This document shows positions 1-11,099 of a DNA stretch of 64,000 bases, piece by piece (position 1 is the stretch's first letter; every line of letters starts with the position of its first letter). This DNA is from Sciurus carolinensis (lineage: Eukaryota; Chordata; Mammalia; Rodentia; Sciuridae): contig NC_062214.1 of NCBI RefSeq assembly GCF_902686445.1, positions 46,199,454 to 46,263,453 on the forward strand, given 5' to 3'. The notes beneath the pieces are model-generated. The model saw only the letters and a program-made list of their open reading frames with translations. It made no database searches and was not told where the DNA came from. Both the position numbers and the translations under genes were made by a program.

Positions 1-164
1 ATCTATCCATCCATCCTTTATCTATCGCATCTATCCTATCACATCTATCTCATCTATTGCATCAATTTTATCTATAATTTATCTATCACATCTATCCTAT
101 TTATCTGTCGCGTCTATCCTAACCTATCTATCCATCCTATGTATCTATGTGTCTATCTTTCTTA
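1..164. repeat. Degenerate TATC/ATCC microsatellite
   Basis: The first ~160 bases consist of imperfect ATCT, ATCC and CATC units with scattered substitutions. It is an old, interrupted tetranucleotide array and continues to the left edge, so its full length is unknown. Confidence 0.9.
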
Positions 165-165
165 G

Positions 166-557
166 TCCATTTTGTGATGCTATAAAATCATACCACAGAC
201 TGTCTAATTCATAAGCAAAATGTTCACTTGGCTTATTGTTCTGGAGGTTGGGAAGTTCATGATGTAGGAGCTGCACATGGCTAGGGGCTTCTTGCCACAT
301 CATCCCATGGTGGAAGGCAAGGCAGGAGACCAGGAATGAGAGACAGAGACTGAGGGGGTGGTGCTGAACTCACTTTTATAACAAACCCACTTTTGTGATA
401 ACAAATGTGCTCCCACAATAATGGCACTAACCCATTCATGAAGGCAGAGTCCTCATGGCATAGTCACCTGCTAAAGTCCCCACTTTTCAATACTGTTGCA
501 TTATGAATTAAGTTTCCAACACCCCAAATTTGGGGGGGGACAGTCAAACCATAGTAC
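166..557 (-). mobile_element. Solitary MaLR-type LTR (MST/THE1-like)
   Basis: Read on the minus strand, it opens with the MaLR hallmark TATGGTTTGACTGT followed by a C-rich run, carries the typical central phrase about a trailing 'catgaatgggttag', and ends near TATAGCATCACAAAATGGACTAA. This is the arrangement of MST/THE1-class LTRs of the ERVL-MaLR superfamily. No internal sequence or partner LTR is adjacent, so it is a solitary LTR. The subfamily is not resolved. Confidence 0.75.
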
Positions 558-578
558 TACGTGTCTCTCATTTGCCAA

Positions 579-617
579 AATATATCATATCATATCATAT
601 CATGTCACATCATCATC
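579..617. repeat. ATATC/ATCAT pentanucleotide microsatellite
   Basis: Several tandem copies of a 5-bp ATATC-type unit pass into two CAT triplets. It is short and slightly impure. Confidence 0.85.
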
Positions 618-2437
618 AATCTGTTTTTGTTGAACCCATTTAAGATGTAGTCACACATGTACAACCTTTCATTTGTAAGTGTTCTATACATCTCTTAAGA
701 TGAAGGACATTTGCCTACATCAAAATCAGAAAATTCAGTATGGTGTGACACTATTATCTAATATATAGTCTGTATTCAAATCCTTCTGTTGTCCCAATGC
801 AGTGCTTTGTAGCTGTTTCTCTGTTTCCTTGTTTCAGGGTCGCATATTCCATCTTTTTTCCTGTCTCTTTAGCCTCCATTACTCTAGAACAGTTCTTCAG
901 CCTTGTTTCCCCATGCACTGACAATTTTGAAAAGTCCAGGCCTGTTGTTTTCAGAATGTCCCTCAATTTGGATTTGTCTGATGGTTTCCTCATGAGTAGG
1001 TTCAGAATAATAAAGAAATCACCTTTTAAAGCCCCTTTAAAGGCTTCACACTGAATGAAATCTGCTCTCAATTTGCTTTGACACCAGGGACTTTATTGCA
1101 TAGGGGAATTGAGCTGGTATGGGAAAATCCACCTCTGGAACAGATTTGAGCTAAGCTAAGCTGAGTAAGGCTGGTAGCTGAATTGTATGTTTGACACTTC
1201 AATTGAGCTGCCAGGGCACTCAGAGATCTCTGTTACAGCTTGAGTTAACTCTTTATTCCCATTCATCTCTGCCGTGTGCCTTCCCAAACCAGAGCTCTGC
1301 TCTGCTCCAGATTACTGAGGGCATCGTTCATGAGGAATCACCAAAAAGAGGCCTGGGAGCCAGCAAGTTGGGCCCCATGACTGGCAGATGCTCACCACAT
1401 CAGCTGCTGGGACAGAGGCCAGCAAAGTGAAAAGGCATGTGGAATCCCAATAGGCAAAAAGCAATTTCCTGCACCAAGGCTTGGCCAGGAGACTGCAGTT
1501 TTACACCTCCTATATTCAAAGACTGTGGGGAGTTTGAAGGAAGGACTTGAGCCTAATGCTTCATTTCCAAAGGCCCAGCAGCCAGAAACCTTTGTGCCCT
1601 GCCCAGGCAAGAGGTACTACTTCTAATCCATAAGTGTCCAGGGCTCTGCAGTTCTCCTGGGGGCAGCTCTGGCATAGGAACCAGATCCCAACTCATAGGT
1701 CTCAGGGTCTCACACTAGGTGGCACAATTTAGCTGTAGGTCTTGTCAAGCAGAATTCTCCACATTTTCCCCACTAAAGAGTTTCCTATATTCCTGTTTTT
1801 ATCTATCTCAGAAGGAATGTTGGGGAGGTGGGAAGGAGGAGAGAGACCTGCAAAATTCCTTGTTGCATCTTTGGCATTAGAAGTATGAGCTCCCCTTTCC
1901 ATCCTCCACTTCCTGGAGACCGTGCTTGAGACATTGGCTCCTCTGGATGAGTCCACTTAGACACAAGAACTTTTTGCTAATGTGGGTCGACCAGAAGGAC
2001 AAAAGTTCCAGAACTGTGTCCACTCACTGCTGTGCCATCCCATGGCTTAACCTTTTCCAGCTTTGGTCTTCTTAGCAGAAAAATTGAGATAATATTCACA
2101 GAACCCCCAAGAGAATGGCTTCAGACAATCATACATACTCTTAGAATAACAGAGGTTAATATCCTGAGATCCACCCAGAGCCCTCAAGAAATCTGCAGGT
2201 ACAATTCAAGGGACTGACAGACTTGGATAAGAAATAAAATTACATCTTTACTTTCCATAAAAATCTCCCAGCAACTCACTTCAGGGTATTGTTTGCAACT
2301 AATCTTGAGCCATCCATGTCTCCAAAAATGGTACTTACTCTCAAATTTCATCCTTATAGGTGAATTTTGTGGGTCCAACATCTCATGGGAATTTACTATG
2401 TTGGTCGAGCTTTAAGCATGTAACATGTACCTTGTAC
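618..2437. other. Unassigned intergenic stretch
   Basis: I recognise no gene, RNA or repeat family here. Open frames are all shorter than about 110 codons, overlap on both strands, and show no domain. Base composition is ordinary. Confidence 0.5.
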
Positions 2438-2899
2438 TACAGTGGCCCTCATTCACAGTTTGCTTTCCAAGATTTCAGTCAATCTCAGTCCAAAAATGTT
2501 ACAAGGAAAATTCCAGAAATGAGCAATTTATAAGTTTTAAATTATGTACCATTCCAATTAGTGTGATGAAATCTCAGCTGTGCTGCTCCAACTCACCTGG
2601 GACATGACTTGTTCCATTGTTTAGTGCATTCACCCTTTATCCATTCATCAGTCACTTGACCATCTCAGTTATCAGATCTACTGTTGTGGTATTACAGTGC
2701 CCGTGTTCCAGTAATCCCTTTAAAGGGCAATAGTAGTGATGCACAGGAGGCACCAGTGCATAAAAATGTGATGCTGTATGGCAAAGCTGCAGGACATATA
2801 GGGAAAATACATTATATGCAGGGTTCCGTACTATCTGCAGTTTCAGGCATTGACTACAATCTTGGATTGCACACTCCACAGATAAGGCAGGACTACTGA
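2438..2899 (+). mobile_element. Internally deleted Tigger-type DNA transposon
   Basis: The left end begins at a TA followed by CAGTGGCCCTCATTCACAG, runs through the familiar Tigger segment 'ccaaaaatgttacaagg ... ttccagaaat', and reaches a remnant of the transposase start region around 2727-2740. It then jumps to the Tigger right end (from 'ggttccgtactatctgcag'), closing with 'gataaggcaggactactg'. The two ends form imperfect terminal inverted repeats. Tigger elements are Tc1/mariner-superfamily transposons mobilised by a pogo-type transposase. This copy lacks nearly all of that gene and is a fossil. The alternative is a related non-autonomous MER element. Confidence 0.8.
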
Positions 2900-3044
2900 A
2901 GCTATATTTATCTTATTTAATCTTACCCCTTCAAGTAGTAAATGTTACACCATTCTACAAATAAGGGCATTGAACTCAAAGAGGTTTGCAACTTGCTCCC
3001 AGTCCTTTGCATAGAAGGAAGAGGAATGAAACTTCTCTGTGATG

Positions 3045-3576
3045 GTCTGTGTGACAGGTAGTCTTTAAAGATGGCACCTATAATTCCTCCCTGCCATGTA
3101 GGCTCATATTCCATTAATGGAGTCTGTCTTGGTGGAGTCTGTCTCTCTCCCCCTTAAATCTCGACTGGTCTATGACTTGCTTTGACCAGTGGAATGAGTT
3201 AGCAATGACACTGTGTCAGTGCCAAGCAGAACTTTTGGGAGATCTGGGAATTTCTGCTTTTGCTTTCCTGGAACTGGGCTACCAGGTTGTAAGGAAGTTC
3301 AGGTGATACTGAGAGACAGGAGCCATGAGACAAGTTCTTGGAGGACGAGACACCACATAAAGAGTGAGGCTGCCTTCCAGGCCTGCCCAGCTAAATACCT
3401 GAGTGACTATAGCTGACACAATGTGGAGTAGAAAAATCCCCCGGTCAACCCTCAGAATGGAGAGACATAATAAATTGTTGTCTACATTCAATAGTTTGTT
3501 TTAACTCAATAATCAATTGTTGTTTTAAATCAGAGCATTTTTGGAGTAGTTAGTTGCACAGTGATAAACAACTAGA
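3045..3576 (+). mobile_element. MLT1-type LTR (ERVL-MaLR)
   Basis: The order of landmarks matches MLT1 LTRs: 'ctttaaagatggc', 'tcgactggtctatgacttgctttgaccagtgg', 'gacactgtgtcagtgcc', a run about 'gagacaccac', and at the 3' end 'ttgttgttttaaatcagagc' leading to 'gttgcacagtgataaacaact'. These ends correspond to the poly(A)-region and terminus of MLT1. No internal region is attached. Confidence 0.8.
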
Positions 3577-6269
3577 GTTTGCCCATCATTTTTCACTGAA
3601 AATTAACTGCTTGTGGCCAATAGTCAACTCTGAAGTTTTTCAAAACAACAAACAATTGGGTTATTTTCTTCCAGGAGCAGTGACAGGATCCTTGTCTTCT
3701 GAGAAATATCGGTGTTCACTTGTGTCTCTGCAAACTGTTCTAACCAGACTTTGGCGGGAGGTGGTTAGTGGTAGTGGCTTGAACTCAGAGCGGAAAATTT
3801 CCATGCAAGTCCTCTGCTTTTGGTGGGTTGGAACAGTTTGCTTTGTACTTTAAGTAACGCTTGTGTTTTCTGGGGATAGTTTATTGTATCATGTGAGGTT
3901 CTAATGCAGTGGTGTCCTTATGCTGATGCAATGTGAATAGAAAGGATGGGCTGGAGACATTAGGAAGGTCTAGATGAGACTTGCTTGGCAAGGAGTTGTA
4001 TTTTAAGCCCTGACAAGGACAGGTGATCTAACAGCTATGTCATGGATAAAAATTTTGTTGAAATGAGGTGCGTTGGAAGGTGGGCCTAGAATGGTGGTTT
4101 TCTCAGAAAGTAGCTTACTTCTCTATAACCATTTGATTTGTAGGGGAGGGTGTCAAACCTGTTCTTATGTTTTTAGTACAAATGCTGGTGCCAGGTCTGA
4201 GGTCCCTAAGCCAACTTTGATGAAGGATGAGAAGACAGAGTCAAGATGCAAAATGCAAAATCATTTCTCAGGCATCCTATGTCTACCCGATGGCTTTTCT
4301 TGAGCATTTTTCTAGTCCCCAAAAACCTCTTGGAAACTCAGATGGAAGAACATACCCTCAAACACATTGCTCATTTTTGTTTCCTCCAGGAGCCAATAGG
4401 TGGTGGTAACGGGCCAGCAAAGGAGCATCTAGTAGTTGAGTTCAGACTCCTTGTCAATGCGATGAGAGCAGCTCTGTGATTGGAGTGAAAAAATGCATCA
4501 GAGAAGAATTGTAAGTCCAAATGCCTGTGAGGTAGACACTAACTGCTCAAAATTGGCTTAGTGAGGATGCCATTTTTCATGGCTTGCCCATTCCCTTTAG
4601 CTAGGATTTCAATCAACCTATTATCTGGGCTATACAGTTGGAGTAGTTAGGCTGCATCTGAGCATTCACTGTATTGTGTGCAATCTTCAGGGTTTACCAA
4701 GAATGTGCTAGATGTGGTCTTTGCTCTGGTAGGGGCTGGAAGTTTCTTTAATATATGGTTCAAGCCCAGAAGGAGGCACAAACATGCAGACGGCCAAAAG
4801 GGTATAGACACAAATAATCCCATACATGGTGACTGTTAGGGAATGTGGAGGTAGAAAAGATGAGATATATGATTGGGAAATTGGATAAGGAGGGATGGAT
4901 GTGAGGCTGGGCTACTCAGGAAAGATATGACGAAGGTGTGAAATCTGGGGGGAATTTGGAAGAAGACAGGAGAGGTGGTGGGAAAAGATATCATGAAGCA
5001 GGAGGAAGCATTGCAAGGTCTAAGAGTGATGGAACTTTGATCATTTTGATCAGGTAGAAGATGAGAAATTTGGGGCCAGTGCAGCTAGCTGATAGGATAT
5101 GGTGACCAGGAGCTTAAGATGAGAAACTTCCAGTGGGGTGTCTCCTGTGCATTTGGTACTGGCCATGCCAGCATGGATAATCTGAGTGTCAGTGGTATGC
5201 CAGATTCGGAGGCACTAACAGGGTTTCACTTGTGTGACATGTTCTATCCAATATTCCTGTTCCTTTCAGCTTTCTGGAGCTTTCTAGATTAAAATCTTTA
5301 TTAGCAAAGGTGGCACCACAAAAACTATATCATTGTCCCTAGGGAGTCTTCTGTAGCTCCTTCTCCAATCCCTGTAAATCCTTTATTTGATGTGATTCTG
5401 CAAATATTTGGTGTGCTCTATAAATCTTTTATTGGGTGTGATTTACACAGAAACACACCGTGAAAAACCCCACTGGACTGACAGGACCAAAGACATCCCA
5501 ATTTGGGGAGAAGTAATATTTTTTAAATAATATCTTTCAAGGATTTTTGATCACGGGTCATGCACAAAAATACATTTTATATGTAACCCAGTTTATAATG
5601 CATTATGTTATAATGCATAATTTATAACTGAAATAAAAATTACAAACTTTGTCATATTCTATTTAAAACAATGCTGGAAGTGGCATACTAAATTGATCTG
5701 CTGATGCAAGAAATTCTCTTTTTTAGTTTGTATTCTCTCCCAGAAAGATACCTCTGGATTATCTTCTAAAAATAGAAGCTCTCGCTGCTTCAGAGACCCC
5801 CATAATTTGCTTTTGGTTATGATTTGAAAAAAAGTGGGACAGAAGTTTATTTATTGTTGCAACCTTTATAAGAAAAATCTAGGCAGATTGAAAGACCTGT
5901 GACAAAATCAACATCAGAGAACTTAAAAACATTTTATTTACTCACGTGGAGTTAATGTGATTATTTATTTGGCAGTTATTACCTTTGCTGGCTATATTTG
6001 GGGAGGGCTTTCCCCGTCCACCAATTATATTTCAGAACTCTTAATTTCAAGAAGCAGGCAGCTCAGTGAAAAGTGGGCATGTGGTATAAATACCATGAAC
6101 TCCTAATGAGCAAGTTACTGAGAACACCAAATAAGGTAGCTTTTAGATGCATTCAGCTCAGTCCTGGGACCACGTAACAATCACCTGCTAGCGCCTGAGA
6201 GGGTTCCTCCAGGCTCTCTCATAATATCTTGACTGGAAGTGGCAATAAATCCATACTCTTTCTCTAAAG
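3577..6269. other. Long unassigned stretch
   Basis: No gene or repeat was recognised with confidence. Around 5480-5700 the DNA is AT-rich and contains phrases such as 'gatcacgggtcatgcac' that recall degraded hAT-type relics, but not enough to call. A purine-rich portion at 4740-5120 could be part of an old dispersed repeat. Open frames are short and lack domains. Confidence 0.45.
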
Positions 6270-6270
6270 A

Positions 6271-6313
<43 letters not shown>
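6271..6313. repeat. (CA)n microsatellite joined to an L1 3' end
   Basis: About 21 uninterrupted CA units directly precede 'gtggaatattattcagcc', the L1 ORF2 C-terminal coding sequence. In intact copies in this window the same position holds a short TATATATACAC-type seed, so the repeat probably grew from the element itself. Confidence 0.95.
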
Positions 6314-6315
<2 letters not shown>

Positions 6316-6679
6316 GGAATATTATTCAGCCATAAAGAAGAATAAAATTATGGCATTTGCAGGTAAATGGTTGGAGTTGGAGAATATCATGCTAAGTGAA
6401 ATAAGTCAATCCCCAAAAAACCAAAGGCTGAATGCTTTCTCTGATAACTGGGTGATGATACATAACAGGATGAGGGAGGAAGTAAGGGAAGAATGGAGGA
6501 AGACTGGATTGTGTAGAGGGAAATGAGGGGAGGGGGGAAGGAAAGATAATAAATGAGACAAACATCACTATCCTATGTACCCTAGAGTCATACGCAAATG
6601 GTATGATTCTACTTTGTGTACAACCAGAGAAATGATAGTTGTACCCTATTTGTGTACAATGAATCAAAATAATAAAAAA
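6314..6679 (+). mobile_element. 5'-truncated L1, 3' end only
   Basis: The reading frame at the start encodes the last ~70 residues of ORF2 ([18 protein letters not shown] and '[12 protein letters not shown]'), ending at about 6526. A G/A-rich 3' UTR follows, then the 'ctatgtaccctagag ... caaatggtatgattctac ... tgtacaatgaatcaaaat' tail and a short A-rich end at 6667-6680. It is more diverged than the copies near 26 and 47 kb. No clear target-site duplication was found. Confidence 0.9.
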
Positions 6680-6751
6680 AAGAACATATAAATCTAAATT
6701 TTTTATAAATTCTGATAGGCCTTTCCAAAAGTGGGCTGGTTTTCTGGATCT

Positions 6752-6866
6752 CTCACAAGTTTTTTGTTTGTTTGTTTGTTTGTTTCAGTGCTGGGAATTG
6801 AACCCAGGGTCTTGCACATGCTATGCAAGTGCTCCACTATTGAGCTACACCCTCAGACCAACTCCC
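6752..6866 (-). mobile_element. ID-type tRNA-derived SINE
   Basis: On the minus strand this reads as an ID element: a gctcagtggtagagc-like A box, 'gcatgtgcaagaccctgggttcaattcccagc' as the B-box region, and an A-rich tail seen here as TTTG repeats at the plus-strand left end. The internal A and B boxes are the RNA polymerase III promoter inherited from the tRNA ancestor. Confidence 0.85.
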
Positions 6867-6963
6867 CCTCCCTACCTTTTAAAATTCTGCTTGTTAATAA
6901 CTCATAGTGAACTCAGTATCAATTAAATAGGGAAGTGCAACATGTGCACTTTAAAAATATTAG

Positions 6964-7037
6964 CCAGTGGGCTGAGGCTATACAGCTCCCAAGAATGAGG
7001 CCCTGAATTTGATCTCCAACACTGAAGAAAAAATTTG
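6964..7037 (+). mobile_element. Degenerate ID-type SINE
   Basis: 'gtgggctgaggctatacagctc ... gaggccctgaatttgatctccaacact' followed by A-rich sequence follows the ID consensus order (A box, then 'ggttcaatccccagcac'). Many substitutions make it older than the neighbouring minus-strand copy. Confidence 0.55.
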
Positions 7038-7783
7038 GCGAAGCAGCAATGTCACTTATATTCCAGATTACTAAAAGTTATTACTTTCTTGAATTACACA
7101 GAAATAGACTAACCAAGAAAAAACAGTACATTTCAAAAATCAACATAATTTTACCCAGATTGCATGAAAAAAAGTTGCTTTGAGATGTTTATGTCAAGCA
7201 CACCATTAAACATACCGATGCATTTTATTTCTCTGTATGTGGCATTTTCTCTTCTAATAATTCTCCTATTGTGTCATATGAGCATCATACATATAGAAAT
7301 ACCCAGATATGGTCCCTCCCCTACTTAAAATTGTAAGAATGCCATTTTTTTTCCTTCTTTTTTCTCATCCTCTCCAGCTCAGTTTTATACTGACCGTAAA
7401 ACTTCTGGTATTAAACCTGTCAATGGTGTTGCATGTTTTATTCCATCAGCATTTTTGTTTTTTGATGTGTGTGTTAGCCAAACCAAACAGCCTCTTGTCT
7501 ACAGTGAGCGTGCAAGGGCAAGTCTTTTGGAGGAGCTTGGGTAAGCGCTGCAAAGGAACTTAAATTTCAGCTTCATGTGTATGACTGTTGAAGTTTCCCT
7601 GTCAATCAGCCCCGCATAGCCCAGGAATCTAGGAAGAAAACAGTCCTGGTCTCCTAAAGGCACAATAGGAGGTGGAGTGAAGGGGCAAGATATCACAAGG
7701 GAAGCCATACATGAGACTCCTTTGACCTAACAGAGCACCGAGAATCTGGTGTTGCTTTCCAAGACTCCTGAGATCAGCAAAAA
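7038..7783. other. Unassigned stretch
   Basis: AT-rich sequence without a recognisable gene or repeat. Open frames are at most 84 codons and look random. Confidence 0.45.
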
Positions 7784-8106
7784 CTCAGTACAACCAACCT
7801 TCTGTAGCCACAGAGTCTGTATCTGTGGATTCAATCAACAGGATTGATTGAAAATATTTTTTAAAAATAGCATCTGTACTGAACACATACACAATTTTTT
7901 TCTTGTCATTCACAAAATGATACGATAATATTTACATAACACATTGTTATTAGGTATTACAAGTCATCTAGAGATGATTTAAAGTATACAGGAAGATGTG
8001 CATACATTATATACAAATACTGTGCCATTTTACATAAGGGACTTGATGTTGGTATCTAAGAGGGATCCTGGAACTAATCCCCCATGGATGCTGAGGACAA
8101 CTGCAT
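7784..8106 (+). mobile_element. Non-autonomous Tc1/mariner-type relic (MER2/Tigger-like)
   Basis: It begins with 'cagtacaaccaaccttctgtag', continues 'tctgtggattcaatcaac', 'gcatctgtactgaacacatac', 'ctagagatgatttaaagtatac' and 'ataagggacttgatg', and ends 'ggatcctggaactaatcccc ... gctgaggacaactg'. That order is diagnostic of a familiar mammalian Tigger-related element with inverted ends. The exact family name is from memory and could be a sister family. Confidence 0.7.
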
Positions 8107-8379
8107 ATGCATATCCCACATGTGCATATGTGGTGCACATGTATCCATATCCCATACATGCTGTGGGTCTCTACTTGGGTTACCTGAAAATACAGGAATA
8201 ATCTTGTGTGATGCCCCACTTAATACCACTTGGGTTGCTTTTCTGAGGTTCACTGTGATGGTGTTTAGATTTCTAGGTGGTGGGAGACATCATCTTCTCC
8301 TTCCTCTTCGAAACACCTGCTAAAGATGAACAGTCACTTGTTGTCTTGCTGACTGGTCCCTTCACCCTTTCTCATGCCT

Positions 8380-9086
8380 AGACCAGGCCTATATTGCTCT
8401 TGCCTGGATTATGACCCCCATAACTATTTCCTACATTGCTTTTCTAATTTATCCTCTTTCTAAAATAAAACTCTGGACCTGTCACAAGCTCATCTTCCCT
8501 TAGTGGGCATCCACTGCCTTCAGGGTAGTATTCTAAAGCCTTGGAGTGTCAAGAGGCCCTTTAATGTCTGACCAGTCTTGCCTACTTATTTCAGCCACAC
8601 TTCCCTTGTGATAACATACACACCTGCTCTCCGTGAGTTCGTGCTTCATTTCCTATGTAGGTATTATCTCCTCTCTTGAGAATGTACCTGCTCCCCATCC
8701 ATGACCATTCCCCATTGTTTTGTGACAAGATCCTACTTATACACACTCAGCACAAATAGCACTTCTGTTAATCCTTCTCTGAACCCTGCCCACCCCAAGC
8801 TCAACACGTACACAGTAGAACTTGGGCCTCTGTGCCTCTAGGGTAGGCACTTATGTGTCACGATTGCATTATCACTGGTTTGTATGATTGGCCTCCTAAT
8901 TGACTGAGCTTTTTGGGTGGGGGTGAGGTGTTTCTCTTTCCTCAGTGCTTAGCATGGGGCCCCACATATAAGCAGCCCTCCATGAATGCTTCATTGAAGA
9001 ATATCATCTGTTTTGTTCTCTATTGTATCTCTGGTATTGCCTGGTACAGAGTAGGTATTTCATAAATATTTATTGAATGAATGAAT
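8380..9086 (+). mobile_element. L2 LINE 3' end
   Basis: Successive phrases match the L2 3' region: 'gcatccactgccttcaggg', 'cttcccttgtgataac', 'tctctgaaccctgcccacccc', 'cactggtttgtatgattgg', 'tgcttagcatggggcc', and the characteristic 3' terminus 'aggtatttcataaatatttattgaatgaatgaatg'. L2 amplified before the eutherian radiation, so this is one of the oldest recognisable insertions here. No coding frame survives. Confidence 0.8.
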
Positions 9087-9199
9087 GTGTGAACTAGTTA
9101 TATAACCTTTTTGGAGCTCTACTTTCAGAAAACAAATCTCTGCCTTCTGTTTGTTCTTCCCTACCTCATTCTCTCTTGGGGTGATGAAAACAATAAAAA

Positions 9200-9655
9200 A
9201 AAGATGTTACTGAAAGAAATTCAAGAAGACCTAAATAAATGGAAAGACATTTTATATTCATGGAGTGGAAGATAGCATTGTTAAGACGACAATATCACCC
9301 AAAGTGATTTATAAATTCAGTGATATTGCAGAAATTAAAAAAATCCTAAAATTCATAGAGAATTTCAAGGTACCCAGAATAGTGAAAACAATCTTGAAAA
9401 AGAAAAAGTGGGAGAAATCACATGTCATGACTTCAAATCTTAATATAAAGCTATCATAATCAAAATAGTGTGGCACTGGCCTAAGAATAGACATATGGAC
9501 CAATGAAATAGAATTGAGAGCCCAGAAATAAACTCTTACATTGAAAAGAATGCTAAGAACATTCAATCTGTCTTCAACAAATAGAATTCTTAACCATGAA
9601 CATATGAGAGGAGAATGAAGTTGGATCCTTACCTAACACCAAGTACAAAAACAAA

Positions 9656-9696
<41 letters not shown>

Positions 9697-9960
9697 AAGA
9701 CCTAAAAATAAGTGCTAAATCTGTACAACTCTTAGAAGAAAACAGGGGGGCATTTTTATGCCCTTGGATGTGGCCATGGTTTCTAAAAGAGGGTATCCAA
9801 AGCACAAGTAATGAAAGATAAAATAGAAGAAATGGTTTTCGTCCAAATTAAAAATTTCTGTGCATTGATGGATACTATCAAGTGACATCAGGAAAAACAG
9901 AAGAAAGTTACAAGAATCCATCTCTCTATCTAGAAAACAAAAACACTGGCAGAATCTGCC
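9200..9960 (+). mobile_element. Old L1 (L1M-type) ORF2 fragment
   Basis: Conceptual reading recalls the middle/C-terminal ORF2 region: 'aagaaattcaagaagacct', 'tggaaagacattttatattc', 'ataatcaaaatagtgtggcactggc', 'catatggaccaatgaaatag' and 'gtggccatggtttctaaa'. Frames are shattered by stops and shifts. A pure A tract at 9658-9693 interrupts it. Confidence 0.8.
9658..9693. repeat. Internal A36 tract within old L1
   Basis: Thirty-six consecutive A residues lie inside the old L1 coding relic, which continues on both sides. It is therefore not the tail of that L1. It probably expanded from an A-rich coding segment. Confidence 0.9.
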
Positions 9961-10474
9961 TGATGTAACTGCATTCGAATTCTGAAGTCTATTCAAAGAC
10001 TTGCGACTTCCAGGGGAAGAACTGGAAGGTAAAGCATAGCTAATTTTGATCAGTTTCAGTTCAGCATAAGCCCTTCCTGCCTTAGCCCATGGCAACCATT
10101 CAGTTGCTCCTGGCAATGCTTGCATGTGGCTTACAAGAACCAGGGTAGCAATAGGGGTTTTCTTTTAATAAGTGGAGGTGGCAGTCATTTTTGCGACACC
10201 ACCACTGTTTTGGCCACTTGCTCTGGATAAAGCATTTTCCGTGGGATTTAAAGGGCCAGTGTCCATTTTTAAAAGTCCCTTTTCCCTTATTTTGAGAGTT
10301 AGACATTTAAGGTCCAGAACATTAAAAACAATTGTGTAGATGTAGAAATTTAGATGGCAATCATGTATGCCCAGAAAGGATTTAAGGGGACATTCAGTTT
10401 ACACATAAATCTAATTCTTGGCACAAGAATAACTGAAAACAATTAAAAGAAAAAAGCAAAATTGCAAACCATGT
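9961..10474. other. Unassigned stretch
   Basis: No repeat or gene recognised. Two minus-strand frames of 136 and 68 codons overlap this and the old L1, with no domain or homology that I can name. Confidence 0.4.
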
Positions 10475-10886
10475 TGTTATGGTTTGGATGTAAGGTGTCC
10501 CCCAAAAGCTCACATTTGAGACATTGCAAGAAGGTTCAGAAGAATGATTGGGTTGTGAGAGTCTTAACCCAATCTGTGAATTAATACCCTGATAGGGATT
10601 AACTGAGTGGTAACTAAAGTGGAAGGGGGTGACTGGAGGAGGCGGAAATTGGGGGAGTAACTCTGGGTATATATTTGTATCTGGCAAGTGGAGAACTCTC
10701 TGTCTGCTTCCTGATCACTGTGTGAGCTGTTTCCATCTGCCACTCTTCCACCATGATGTTCAGCTTCACCTCGAGCCCCAAGGAATGGAGCCTGCTTTCT
10801 AAGGACTAAGACCTCTGAAACTGTGACCCTTAAATAAACCTTTCCTCCTCTACAGTTGTTCTGGTTGGGTCCTTTTAGTCACAGCA
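10475..10886 (+). mobile_element. Solitary MaLR LTR, TG...CA bounded
   Basis: Starts 'tgttatggtttggatgt' and ends 'agtcacagca', the MaLR termini. A TATA-like 'gggtatatatttg' lies mid-element and an AATAAA signal at about 10832 precedes the 3' end. It shares its body with the minus-strand LTR at 29152-29594, so the two belong to one subfamily, probably rodent-lineage. A run of AAAAAAT units follows at 10888-10936. Confidence 0.8.
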
Positions 10887-10887
10887 G

Positions 10888-10936
10888 CCAAAAAAAATAA
10901 AAAATAAAAAAATAAAAAAATAAAAAAAATAAAAGC
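10888..10936. repeat. A-rich (A5-7T)n simple repeat
   Basis: Tandem AAAAAAT-type units immediately follow the LTR end. No SINE body is present, so it is a simple repeat and not a tail. Confidence 0.8.
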
Positions 10937-11099
10937 TGACTAAAATAACATGGGGAAGAAGGGGAATCTGATTTTCAAAGTTTCCCCATTATAATATTCC
11001 AATGTTAATTTTTAAGTAAAAAAATGTGAGCATAAAAGAAATAGGCAAGTCTGTTTAGAAAACATCTCTGGGACATATAAACAGTAGACTTACTGGACA

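Noticed and set aside
6239..6526. 95-codon plus frame with a His-Thr repeat as a gene
   Set aside because: The His-Thr run is the translated CA microsatellite and the rest is the L1 ORF2 C-terminus.
6262..6690. Target duplication for the L1 at 6314
   Set aside because: Only a 7-8 base, imperfect AAGAATA/AAGAACA match is present; not enough to call.
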